Shown here piece by piece: positions 10,502 through 20,020 of a stretch of DNA of 64,000 bases. The notes below the pieces were generated by a model that was not told the DNA's origin, ran no database searches, and saw nothing but the letters and a program-made list of their open reading frames with translations. The stretch comes from Dactylorhiza incarnata (lineage: Eukaryota > Streptophyta > Magnoliopsida > Asparagales > Orchidaceae): the NCBI GenBank assembly GCA_033032865.1, contig JAWHQI010000064.1:3906001-3970000 (forward strand), read 5' to 3'. Each line of letters opens with the position of its first letter. The first letter of the stretch is position 1. The translations under genes and the position numbers were made by a program.

Positions 10502-11165
10502 AAATAGTATGATAGGAGCTGGCGTTAAGAGCTTCTATCAAGGAGGTCGGGGGATCGAGCCCCCGCCTCAACAACCCGCGGTGTCGAGAACACGTGCCGA
10601 AAGGGGTTGGGGTGTGCGGCCCGTGGGCCTGTTGTGTGGCTCGACCGGCGGGGAGAGCTCGTGAATGAGCGGCCCACAACATAAAAGTGCACTTTTATGT
10701 TATGGGCCGCTCATTCACGGGCTTCTCCCCGCCGATCGAGCCACATAACAGGCCCGCGAGCCGCACACCCCCCTTTTGGCACGTGTTCTCGGCACCGCGG
10801 GTTGTTGAGGCGGGGGCTAGATCCCCCGACCTCCTTGATAGAAGCTCTTAACGCCAGCTCCTATCATCCAACTGCACCGCTTTATGTTATGGGCCGCTCA
10901 TTCACGACCTCCTATCCCCCGACCTCCTTGATAGAAGCTCTTAACGCCAGCTCCTATCATCCAACTGCACCGCGCCGCGGTGCAGTTGGATGATAGGAGC
11001 TGGCGTTAAGAGCTTCTATCAAGGAGGTCGGGGGATCGAGCCCCCGCCTCAACAACCCGCGGTGCCGAGAACACGTGCCGAAAGGGGTTGGGGTGTGCGG
11101 CCCGCGGGCCTGTTATGTGGCTCGACCGGCGGGGAGAAGCCCGTGAATGAGCGGCCCATAACAGG
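10502..11165. repeat. Cluster of four inverted SINE-like units
   Basis: Four copies of one repeat lie back to back: plus (10509-10690), minus (10691-10881), an internally deleted minus copy (10882-10976) and plus (10977-11163). Each starts with a tRNA-like core: ATGATAGGAGCTGGCGTTAAG, then a box-B match GATCGAGCC (11034-11042 in the last copy) inside a GGGGG/CCCCC stem. Two near-perfect palindromes result, centred near 10691 (TGCACTTTTATG region) and 10976 (CACCGCGCCGCGGTG region). The tRNA-derived SINE reading is inference from the box A/B-like spacing. Confidence 0.65.
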
Positions 11166-12203
11166 AGTTTAATGAGAAGACGGCGGAACAGACTGCGTGG
11201 CAGACGACTTTATTTGCTTCTCTTATTACCAACCTCAACGCCACGTAGAATTGAAGGATAAATCTGAGGCCATTTTTGTTGGTGAGTTAGTGGATGCAAA
11301 AATTATTTAGGGGAATATAAAAAGTTAAAAGCGGTGGGCTTTGAATCACGCACCTTTTCGAGTGGCTGCACTAAAGCCCGAGAGTGACATTTTCTTCGTA
11401 AATAATTTTCAGGCGGATTTCGGCCGCATCAATGCGGGCGAAATCCGCATAACGTCTGTGATGTGCTCACCCTTACTGCTCTTGATTGCACAGATTTTGC
11501 CCGTGAACGTCACGAATGCCTCTCCGCTCGCAGCCCAGCGTATTGAAGCACGCATTGATGCGGCCGAAGGCCGCCCAAGAGCATCGAGCATGGGCGTAGC
11601 CCGTGCGAAGATGCTCGTATATAAATTTTTTTTAATATATACACGGTGGGAGAGAGAGAGAGAGGAGAGAGGGGAGAGAGAGGACATTGAGAGAGAGAGT
11701 GAAGAGATTTAGAAAAAAAACAAAATTTATATTTATATTAAATTCTCTCCCCCCTCTCTTTCTCGGATCCGGATTCCCTCCATTTCAGACATTTCACTAT
11801 CTAATGGACAAGATAAAGCTGACAGTTTTTTAATGGTTGAGATTTTTTTGAATAAAAAAACTATAAAAGGATGGGAAGGGCTGAACCCGTTGGATCAAAA
11901 AGCACTAAATCTGGACCATGAAATGGATCCTCTCCATTTCTGTCGGAAATGGAGAGGATCCCCTCCTGATTTCTCTCTCTCCCCTCTCTCTCTAACTTTC
12001 TCACCGCTATTCTCTCCCCTCCCTCTCTCCTCTCTCTCTCTCTCTTTCATCCCCTCTCTCCGCCACGCCCCTCTCTCTCCCTCTCTCTTTCATCCGCCAA
12101 GCCTCTTTCTCTCCCCTCCCTCTCTGCTCTTCCCTCTCTCTCTTTCCCACCTTAGCTTTTTACGGACATGCACTGAAGCAACGCGAACTTCTTTACTATA
12201 TAG
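11166..12203. other. Low-complexity repeats, no gene
   Basis: Holds a hairpin (11413-11448), a repeat end shared with the fold-back element (11575-11625, including GTGCGAAGATGCTCGTATAT), a GA-rich tract (11650-11703) and a CT-rich tract (11967-12155). The frames at 11341-11712 and 11833-12393 cross these simple repeats and are not credible genes. Confidence 0.5.
11413..11448. repeat. 36-bp near-perfect hairpin
   Basis: GCGGATTTCG and CGAAATCCGC form the outer arms and CCGCAT/ATGCGG the inner arms, with one mismatch and a two-base loop. Related GATGCGGCCGAAGGCCGC sequence recurs at 11549-11567. Confidence 0.75.
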
Positions 12204-12832
12204 TATAAATATACAAGCATCTTCGTACGTGCTATGGCCTGTGCTCGATGCTCTCCGCATCGACAGTACCTTAATAACAACGGTACCTACGACCAAACTC
12301 TCCCGCTCTATGTCGCTTGGTCAATTGACAATGCATGGGTGGACCTCGTGCCCTGCGTGGCAGTACCGCTGCCTCGACAGTCTCCCGACGTGAAGGCGCT
12401 CCCTCTGCTCGCGAACCCCTATGCGCATGAAAAAATCGGGACGGGGGAGAGCACAAACATTCATAATGATTAGTGCTTCAATATTATTTCTTACTGAAAA
12501 AATCAAACAATACGAATTTAGGGGCAAATCTACTGTGCTTATTTCGTCTACAGGGAAGAAGCAAAAGTAAATCACAACTTTTGTACATAATTGTAATGCT
12601 TTTTTCGTCCGCGCAGGGGGTTCGCGAGCGGAGGGGGCGCCTTCGCGTCGGGACACTGTCGAGGCGGCGGTACTGCCGCACACGGCACGGGGTAGTCCAC
12701 TCATGCACTGTCAATTGACCAAGCGACATAGAGCGGGAGAGTTTGGGCGTAGGTACCGTTGTTATTGGGGTATTGTCGATGCGGAGAGCATCGAGCACGG
12801 ACGGTAGCCCGTGCGAAGATGCTCGTATATCA
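12204..12832. mobile_element. Fold-back element with captured segment
   Basis: Long inverted arms (about 12204-12446 and 12600-12832) share AAGCATCTTCG..., TGCTCGATGCTCTCCGCATCG, ACTCTCCCGCTCTATGTCGC and other blocks. The middle (about 12450-12600) is not part of the arms. It closely matches 13921-14068. The structure fits a fold-back or long-TIR MULE-like transposon that picked up local sequence. No transposase is present and no target duplication was established. Confidence 0.65.
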
Positions 12833-13216
12833 GATATAATAATAAAAACTTAATCATAACTATGAACCACTTCGGTTCTCTGCAGGATGCCTCTCTAACT
12901 TTGAATACATAATCATTACGTGTAATGGATGCGTAATGCGTAAGAGATCAATAAACTTCTTATAAAGTCATGCATAAATACTTCTTGCTTCTATATATAC
13001 ATTTCTTCCGTAACACCATTTATAAAAAAAACATCCTTGGATAATAAATTCTTCAAGTGATGCATAAATGTAGATAAAATCTCAAACTTCGTGAAGCTGA
13101 ACACACAACAATGTCAACAAATAAGGAGGGTATGCATATTAAAGAACTAAAATCTGTCGGGAGTAAGAGTAGCAGCAGTGTTGCGAATGCAAATCTGGAA
13201 TAAATCTTACAAAATG
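12833..13216. other. AT-rich intergenic sequence
   Basis: Nothing supportable seen. It could be the 3' flank or 3' UTR of the possible host exon that ends at 13217. Confidence 0.4.
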
Positions 13217-13316
13217 TTATCTGAAAGCATCCCTTTGAAGTAGCTTCAGCACCTCATTCTGACTGCCCAACCTGAGTACTTCAATCAGTGTCTTCTCATC
13301 TAAATTTTGAGGAGTG
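13217..13316 (-). CDS. Possible terminal exon of a host gene
   Basis: On the minus strand an AG acceptor (TTTGTGGGCAG, with a CTAAC branch-like motif just upstream) is followed by an open 33-codon segment and a TAA stop. It reads [20 protein letters not shown] and continues [12 protein letters not shown]. The well-behaved amphipathic sequence and clean acceptor argue for a real last exon. I do not recognise the family. Upstream exons should lie at higher coordinates, possibly up to about 15195, but only weak candidates are visible. Confidence 0.42.
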
Positions 13317-15052
13317 CTGCCCACAAATATTTGTAGTTAGATCAAACTGCGCATCATCATATATAAAGGAAGCAAAGCGGCACCAAATAAACCATATGAT
13401 AAATATCAATTACTTCCAAGTTTTCCATGTTTACTAAAATGGATGTTTAATACTTTAATTTAGATATGATAAATATGATTATCCCATAAGCAAAAGAGCC
13501 GCATCAAATAAACCCTAAGAATCAACCACTGAAGCAAACCTATGACAAAAATGAGTTGCATGTAACTGCGTCTGATGACCCTGCTATTGGGAAACAATCA
13601 AGCAATGCACTTAAACAACACATGCAGAAATAACAGTGCCACTAATGTAACCTGAATTCTCTCATTCCCACTTAATCATTAATTTCTTTCTTCGTAAAAG
13701 CTTCCTCTCTTACATATGAAACCTGAGCCACAATTTGCTCCAAGATTAGACAGGGATCAATATATAAAACATTAGAATAAGCGTATATCCAACTAAAAAA
13801 ATAGGGAAAACATCGAAATCTTGCATAGTTCACTGTCCACTTTTTGCGACCAAATGTGTCTTCTAGCAAAAGCCACCTAAACAATATATTGTTATAAGTA
13901 AAATTATGCCGGATAATTTCAAAACATCAATAAGGATTAGTGCTTCAATAATATTTCTTATTGAAAAATCAAACAATATGAATTTAGGGGCAAATCTACT
14001 GTGCTTATTTCATCTACAGGAAAGAAGCAAAAGTAAATCACAACATGTGAACATAATTGTAATGATTATTTCACTGGATGTTTACATGATTCACAACATA
14101 TAATAAGCTAATTGTGATGTAGTACATTTCCTATTGATCATTTTTTTATTTCCTAACAGTCTCAAAATAAAATTCTTTGAATTGACAATTTTTTATAATT
14201 AAATTAGATAAAGAAAGATAAAAAAGAATTCATAGAAATCAGTTCCTAAAACAATCGTAGAATATAAAATTCTAAAAGGGACCTGAAATAAAATACACAA
14301 TCCCATATGTACCACATCTGTGTAGGAGGGCATAAACTGATGGGCAGTCATGGGTTTCAAACATATTGTAATTCAAGACATCTTATCAACAGCTCTGCAA
14401 GCATTCATAACGGTCATATGATTTGTAAGATAAAAAATGACTTAACTAATTGCTAAATCTGCAATGCAAAACAAAAGGACTTTTGCTTGCTGGAAGACTT
14501 TCAACAACATTGCCAAAAAAGCTACACAAACTATATTGCTCAAAAAATTAATGAGAACAAATTTCAACAATATTCCATATTATTGAATGTGTCTACATAA
14601 TATTCTAAATAGAAATCTATGGCAGTTGAACAACATTACCACACATTTATACAAAGTGAAAGCTATATTGAGATACATCCCTAATAGAAATACTGATCGC
14701 AAATGCGAAGCTATCTATGCTTGCTGTTGGGACTGATAAAGAAGGGAGATCTTCTATTCTTTTGTTCATATACACTTTAAGTTTTGATGCTCATACTACC
14801 GTTTCCCAATCCAAAAATAGTGCAGGTCAAATTCTGCAGCCAATTACCCTTGTCTTCACCCTAAATAAATGATACAGTAGAGAACTTTTTACACAACAAT
14901 ATAATACACTCATACAAACCCGAAAAATAAGATTCAACATAAATATTCATATAAACTTCAATTATACAACATATTTTGCTTATTGAATAAAATAAACAGA
15001 TAAACAAATGAAAAACCTAAAAGATGAAATGAACTCAATTATCGAATACCAA
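13317..15052. other. AT-rich, intron-like sequence
   Basis: If the exon at 13217 is real, this is mostly intron of the same minus-strand gene. A weak candidate exon lies at about 13820-13876, after a TTGTTTAG acceptor. The segment 13921-14068 is the likely source of the fold-back element's middle. No convincing long frame. Confidence 0.35.
13921..14068. repeat. Segment duplicated at 12450-12600
   Basis: Both copies share GGATTAGTGCTTCAATA or close variants, GAATTTAGGGGCAAATCTAC, TGTGCTTATTTC and AGAAGCAAAAGTAAATCACA, in the same orientation. This copy sits in AT-rich, intron-like sequence, so it is more likely the source. Confidence 0.8.
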
Positions 15053-15195
15053 TTGTTCAGCAGGCGCAGCGAAACCAGTGACCTTCCTCCAGCAGGTGCG
15101 CGTAAATGAGTGCATAAACAGTTGAAAACCCGTACAGGTTGCAGCGAAACCATCGATCTTTCTCCTTCCGGCGGCCTTTCTCCTCGACTCATGGA
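15053..15195 (-). CDS. Possible first exon of a host gene
   Basis: The minus strand has an ATG followed by MSRNSMSRGERPPEGERSMV and an open frame to about 15053, where TTG|GTATTCG could be a donor. The block (G/A)GGTTTCGCTGC-like sequence occurs twice within it. It lies on the same strand as, and upstream of, the possible terminal exon at 13217. No protein family is recognised and the start is unproven. Confidence 0.25.
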
Positions 15196-15564
15196 ATTCC
15201 TGGACATTTGGACAAATATTTTAAAATAGCTCCCTATGTCCCTTCATGCGCTCTGATCATTCAGCAGCGCAAGACTTTCTCAATAAAGAAACTAATTGAG
15301 AACAAAATACTATAGTCTATCTATAATCTATTTATCACATAATCAATCAATTCAACATTGGATCATGGTGTGCACACTGTATTTATTGATATTGATATTG
15401 TTATTATGGGTTCCTAGATAGGCCAATTTATTAAAAAAAAGCTGTGGACTGAAACTACAGGTTGCAGTTTCTGGCAATTTTTTTTGTGAAACTGGTAGCT
15501 ACATTTTGCAAGTTACGTTGGCTAATTAAAAGGTCTTGAATTCTAAATCAGCGGACATAAATTT
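15196..15564. other. Intergenic sequence
   Basis: No gene or repeat recognised. It would be the upstream region of the possible host gene. Confidence 0.35.
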
Positions 15565-15940
15565 AGGCTTCGTGTGGCGCGTCGGGGGCGGTCATGAACA
15601 CGGTGGTTATTAACCATCGTTCGTGATCGTCCGACCTCACCTAAGGAACTTAATCCACTTTTATGTTAAAAATTAGTTCTCTTTTCTTGGTGGCAGTCAT
15701 AACCACTCTCATGCCAAACATACATTTTATGATGGTGGTATTTTTGTCCAAACTCACCGGGAGTTTGGACAAAAACAGTAAGTATGTGTTTGACATAACA
15801 ATGGTTCTGGCCGCTAGTAAGAGAAAAACAATAATTTTTAACATAGAAGCAAATGAAGTTGTTTTGGTGAGGTCGGTGTTGACAAATGACGGTCTGTAAC
15901 CACTGTGTTCACGACCGCCACCACCGTGCCAAAGAGACCC
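15565..15940. mobile_element. Fold-back MITE
   Basis: A single long inverted repeat centred near 15762 (TTTGTCCAAACTC / GAGTTTGGACAAA). Arms of about 170 bp carry GGGGGCGGTCATGAACACGG on the left and the inverted GTGTTCACGACCGCCACCAC on the right, plus TTAAAAATTAGTTCTC / GAGAAAAACAATAATTTTTA. About 370 bp, no coding potential. The flanks show no clear duplication, so the superfamily is open. Confidence 0.75.
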
Positions 15941-16020
15941 CATATATGATTAGGACAAATCAAACCGTTTGGGTAGTCAGGAAGTGGGCAGAACACATGT
16001 GGGCAACGAAAAGCATTTGA

Positions 16021-16120
16021 CGACATGGGGGTGCAAATAGTAAAATCCCATACCATGGAGGTGCAAATAGTAAAATCCACCCGACATGGGGGTGCAAATA
16101 GTAAAATCCCATGTTATGGG
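16021..16120. repeat. Minisatellite, left part (~26-bp unit)
   Basis: About three and a half units of ATGGGGGTGCAAATAGTAAA plus ATCC-type spacers. It is the left part of an array that continues at 17301 and was split by a solo LTR. Confidence 0.85.
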
Positions 16121-17300
16121 TGTACAACCCTGTATTCGTCGAGTATGTTCTCGAGGCACGAGATATTTTTAACATTATTGTTCAGTATGATCCAGGGTAA
16201 GAAAAGAGGAGGGCGAGCGGTTGACGTAAAGACCTCCCGCTCGCCCAGCCCAAGAAGAGGGCGGAGAGGGGGAGGGGCGGCCTGCCCCCCCTCTCACCCT
16301 CGCCCAGCAAGAGGGGGCGGAGAGGGGGGAGGGGCGGCCTGCCCCCCCTCTCGCCCTCGCCCAGCAAGAGGGGGCGGAGAGGGGGAGGGGCGGCCTGCCC
16401 CCCCTCTCGCCCTCGCCCAGCAAGAGGGGGCGGAGAGGGGGAGGGGCGGCCTGCCCCCCCTCTCGCCCTCGCCCAGCAAGAGGGGGCGGAGAGGGGGAGG
16501 GGTGGCCTGCCCCCTTTTCGCCCTCGCCCAGCAAGAGGGGGCGGAGAGGGGGAGGGGCGGCCTGCCCCCCCTCTCGCCCTCGCCCAGCAAGAGGGGGCGG
16601 AGAGGGGGAGGGGCGGCCTGCCCCCCCTCTCGCCCTCGCCCAGCAAGAGGGGGCGGAGAGGGGGAGGGGCGGCCTGCCCCCCTCTCGCCCTCGCCCAGCA
16701 AGAAGGGGCAGAGAGGGGGAGGGGCGGCCTGCCCCTCCTCTCGCCCTCGCCCAGCAAGAAGGGGCGGAGAGGCGGAGGGGCGGCCTGCCCCCCTCTCGCC
16801 CTCGCCCAGCAGGGGGGCGAGACAGGGAGGAGGTCAGCCCCCTCTCGCCCGACCCCGGGAGGGTGTCCTGGTCTGCGTTTAGTGCTGCAAAAAGAGCGGG
16901 TTTTGGCTATTCGCAGGCCAAATCCGGGGGCATTTTGGTAACTTCGCGGGCAGTTTTTGGTTATTCGCAGCCCGAATTCAAAATCCTATAAATAGGACCA
17001 AGGGGGCACCATTTGGGGAGGATCATTCTAGGCTAGCTCTCTCCCTCTCTCTCCCTCCCCAAGTCTCTCTAGGGGGTGAGGAGAGCCTCCAGTGGTGCCC
17101 AAGCTTAGTAGTGGCTTGGGAGGGGAAGTTCCTAAGGGGCTTCCGGGTATGTGGCGGGACCTCCCCACTAAGCCCTTGGTCCAGTCCATAGTTCCTCAAC
17201 CTTCAACCTAGAGCTCTCCCTTGGGAGGAGTAAGGGTTGGTCGCCTCTCAGCTTGCTGAGGGCCCCGAACTCCACAGAGACCGAGACATCGGTTTCAACA
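16121..17300 (+). mobile_element. Solo LTR with perfect target duplication
   Basis: Begins TGTACAACCCTG and ends CGGTTTCAACA, flanked on both sides by ATGGG (16116-16120 and 17301-17305). The target is the minisatellite unit itself. The 1180-bp LTR has a TATA box at 16987-16994 followed by an AGGACC leader-like region. Its 3' part resembles the solo LTR ending at 29771 (GGCTTGGGAGGGGAAG, CTTCCGGGT, GAGGGCCCCGA, ATCGGTTTCAACA). No internal region remains, as expected after LTR-LTR recombination. Confidence 0.85.
16243..16860. repeat. 56-bp GC-rich tandem array in the solo LTR
   Basis: Eleven copies with starts at 16243, 16302, 16359, 16415, 16471, 16526, 16582, 16638, 16693, 16749 and 16804. 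The unit is marked by GCCCAGCAAGAGGGGGCGGA and GGCGGCCTGCCCCCCCTCTC. It lies upstream of the TATA box, in U3. Long frames across it on both strands are products of the repeat. Confidence 0.92.
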
Positions 17301-17660
17301 ATGGGGTGCAAATAGTAAAATCCTCCAACATGGGGGTGCAAATAGTAAAATCACATATCATGGGGTGCAAATAGTAAAATCACATATCATGGGTGCAAAT
17401 AGTAAAATCCTCCAACATGGGGGTGCAAATTGTAAAATCCCACATCATGGGGTGCAAATAGTAAAATCTCACATCATGGGGTGCAAATAGTAAATCCCCA
17501 ATCATGAGGTGCAAATAGTTAAATCCCCCATCATGGGTTTGCAAATAGTAAAATCCCCCATTATGGGATGCAAATAGTAAAATCCCCCATCATGGGGGTG
17601 CAAATAGTAAAATCCCCCTTCATGAGGTGCAAATAATAAAATCCCCCAATACGGTCTGCA
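17301..17660. repeat. Minisatellite, right part (~26-bp unit)
   Basis: About fourteen units of CATGGGGTGCAAATAGTAAA plus ATCC-type spacers (period about 25-27 bp), continuing the array at 16021. Units vary at the ATCATG/CAACATG junction. Similar GCAAATAGTAAAA-like wording occurs in LTR U3 regions near 16910 and 29390, so the array may have grown from an LTR. Confidence 0.9.
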
Positions 17661-17689
17661 TATAGCAAATAATATGGTTATAGTGTGCA

Positions 17690-19018
17690 CATAACCATAT
17701 TTGTCATATGAGTACGTATCACCACAAAACTATACAAATGAGTCTGCGTATAACACATAAATTGGTTATGGTGTGCGGGTAGCCGCATAACCACCATAAC
17801 AACCTCGGGGCCTATAAATAGGACCTCAGGGCTCTCATTCATTCGCTTCTTTCTCTCCTCCCACCTATCCTCCTTCGAGCAAGAGAGATCCTCGAAGACA
17901 CCTTCGAAGATCTCCTTCGCCTTCGAAGAATCATTCGAAGATCTTCAAGCATCTTCGTAGATCTTCGAGCGTCTTCGAAGATCTTCGAGCATCTTGAAGA
18001 TCCAGCCATGGCGTTCATCCTCCTTCGAGCAAGAGAGATCCTCGAAAACACCTTCGAAGATCTCATTCGCCTTCAAAGAATCCTTCGAAGATCTTCGAGC
18101 ATCTTCAAAGATCTTCGAGCGTCTTCGAAGATCTTCGAGCGCCTTGAAGAACCTATGAAGGCGTTCATCCTCCTTCAAGCGAGCGTTCTGCTCCAAGCGC
18201 GCCTCCGTGTGCTCCACTCTCAAGACCGCTCCAAACACGCCTATGTGCGCTCCGCTCTCAAGACCGCTCCAAGCGCACCTCCGTGCGCTCCGCTCTCAAG
18301 ACCGCTCCAAGCATGCCTCCGTGCGCTCCTCTCTCAAGACCTCTCCAAGAGCGCCTTTATGCGCTCTCCTCTCCAGACCGCTCCAAGCATGCCTTCGTTC
18401 GCTCCGCTCTCAAGACCGCTCCAAGCGCGCCTCCGTGCGCTCCGTTCTCAAGACCGCTCCAAGCGCGCCTCCACGCGATTCGCTCTCAAGACCGCTCCAA
18501 GCGCACCCCCGCGACTGAGCAACAAGCACTCTACGCACTTAAGAATAAGTGTTCCAGCCACTAACAAGATCATCACTCCAGACTCCTCTCACACAGTAGG
18601 AGGCAAGCCGCATAGACAAAGGCGTGCATGGTACACCAATCTAACCTTCAAGCAGCAGTCGAAGACTCCAGAGCGCTCAGAGCGCACCATTCCCTTCTAC
18701 AACATGCAAAAGAGTTAGCTCCGTGAGCGGTGGCCTGTCACCCTTCCAGCACCTCTCTCTCTCCCAAAAATTGTAACGGGGAGCGGTCTGTCACACTCAA
18801 TTTCACTCCAAAGCCCTGTAAAGAAACTACCAATGGCGGAGGTTTTGGCCAACACAGATCCAACTACAGGGTTTTTTACCTTTTTCCGGGGTTTTCCACG
18901 TTAAAAAATTGCCTTGTCAGCTTTCCTTTTTTCCTGTGACAGTTTGCGCGCTCGTCCGCTCCTGAGCTAAGGCAGTCGATTTCAGACCAGTTTTAGGAGC
19001 ATCGAGTAGACTGCAACG
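17690..19018 (+). repeat. LTR-like repeat, copy 2
   Basis: Related to 7371-8237: GCCTATAAATAGGACCTCAGG (TATA 17813-17820), the GAGCGGTGGCCTGTCACCCT block near 18728, and the TTTGCGCGCTCGTCCGCTCC block near 18945. Downstream of TATA lie GAAGATCTTC palindromes (17870-18170) and a 38-bp tandem array. It ends near 19018. No primer site follows, so it is a solo LTR or relic. Confidence 0.65.
18183..18520. repeat. 38-bp tandem array open in three frames
   Basis: Unit CTCAAGACCGCTCCAAGCGC plus GCCTCCGTGCGCTCCG, repeated at 18221, 18259, 18297, 18335, 18373, 18411, 18449 and 18487. Because 38 is not a multiple of 3, each frame cycles through all phases; all plus frames happen to be open and produce Ala/Pro/Arg/Ser-rich shadow proteins. 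Confidence 0.93.
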
Positions 19019-19317
19019 ATGCTACAGAGTCAGTGAAGAAAACTGATTGTGAATACCGGCTTCCAATATTATCAATTGATGTATTTGCGCATATTGTTTA
19101 TCAAACTTGATGGGGTCTCCCTCAATTTATAGGAATTTCGGGCTGCAAATATCCGGAATTCTCATGTCCCCCACTAATTTAGTGGGGAGTTACGGGAAAA
19201 ACCGTCATGCGCGCGATCCGCGTGCCTGATCCAAGTGCAATCCGTGCGCATGATCCCTCCGCATAAACTGCTGTCGTCGAACCGGCCGCTCGGCCGACCG
19301 CCACCCCGCAACCACGC
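19019..19317. other. Unassigned sequence left of element B
   Basis: No gene. A minus-strand TATA-like CTATAAATTGAGG lies at 19114-19126, and GC-rich GCGCGATCC-type sequence at 19200-19310. It may be part of a minus-strand LTR, but no match was found in the window. Confidence 0.35.
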
Positions 19318-19556
19318 TGTTAGTTATGGAACTATCACCTAGAGGGGGGGGGGGAATAGGTGATTTGACTGTTTTTGATTTTTATGCACAAGAACTAAAT
19401 AAATCTATCACAACACAACAACAAACCACAGAAATAAAGCACACAAGACCACCAGATGTATAGTGATTCCTCAAGACAGGGTGTCTTCAGTAGTCCATCG
19501 TCCCTCTACGCCTTTCTAGCAGTGTGCTAGGGTCGGCCAACTCTGCCAAAACTCAA
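19318..19556 (-). repeat. Inverted SIRE-type LTR fragment
   Basis: On the minus strand this looks like the 3' end of a Copia/SIRE-type LTR: AATCACCTATTCCC...CTCTAGGTGATAG and the CACCCTGTCTTGAGGAATCA block resemble those in the LTRs at 30050 and 53639. It joins the plus-oriented LTR of element B at about 19556, making an inverted LTR-LTR junction. Confidence 0.55.
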
Positions 19557-19972
19557 GCCTCGTGTTGGCGACTAGGTCTGGGTAGGACTTAGGGGGAAAC
19601 TCGCCTCGTGTTGGCGACTAGATCTAGGCTAGGTCTAGGGGGTGCTCGAGGACACATCCGGGGAAGGGTTGGCTAGAGCGGCTTGAGGCCGAATCCAGGG
19701 AGGATAGGCTAGGGCCACCGGTTCGTGGGGATGCGAGTCGGGATAGAAACAAAAAGAGTTTACTATTCATCGCCACCGATTTCTAGCGTCATAGAAGTCA
19801 ACTTTTGTAAAACCTTATTTGATATTAATAAAGCATGTCTCTACTTTATTTCAATTGTTTTACTTGACTTTCTATTGTCTTAATCTTGCATTATTACAAA
19901 GTTTTTAAAATATCACTAAAGTTTTGAAAACCCTTATTCACCCCCCCTCTAAGGGCGCCTACCGATCCAACA
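19557..19972 (+). repeat. 5' LTR of B, 3' part only
   Basis: Matches 27826-28241 almost base for base, from GCCTCGTGTTGGCGACTAGG to CTACCGATCCAACA. The first about 700 bp of the LTR (promoter included) are missing, so this copy cannot drive transcription from its own U3. Confidence 0.9.
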
Positions 19973-19974
19973 AG

Positions 19975-19986
19975 TGGTATCAGAGG
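19975..19986 (+). promoter_or_regulatory. tRNA-iMet primer binding site, element B
   Basis: TGGTATCAGAGG, two bases after the LTR end CAACA. One mismatch to the usual TGGTATCAGAGC. Confidence 0.88.
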
Positions 19987-20020
19987 GGTTTTATTCCAAT
20001 CGGCTTAACAACTGGGAATA

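Noticed and set aside
10977..11060. tRNA gene in the SINE-like unit
   Set aside because: Box-B and a T-arm-like stem are present, but no acceptor stem or anticodon arm can be formed.
16025..16882. A 285-codon frame and long opposite-strand frames
   Set aside because: They are translations of the 56-bp tandem array in a solo LTR.
17301..17660. CRISPR-like regular repeat array
   Set aside because: Units are contiguous, with no unique spacers, and the DNA is eukaryotic; it is a minisatellite.
18008..18718. Frames of 236, 103 and 93 codons
   Set aside because: They translate the 38-bp tandem array, which is open in all phases.
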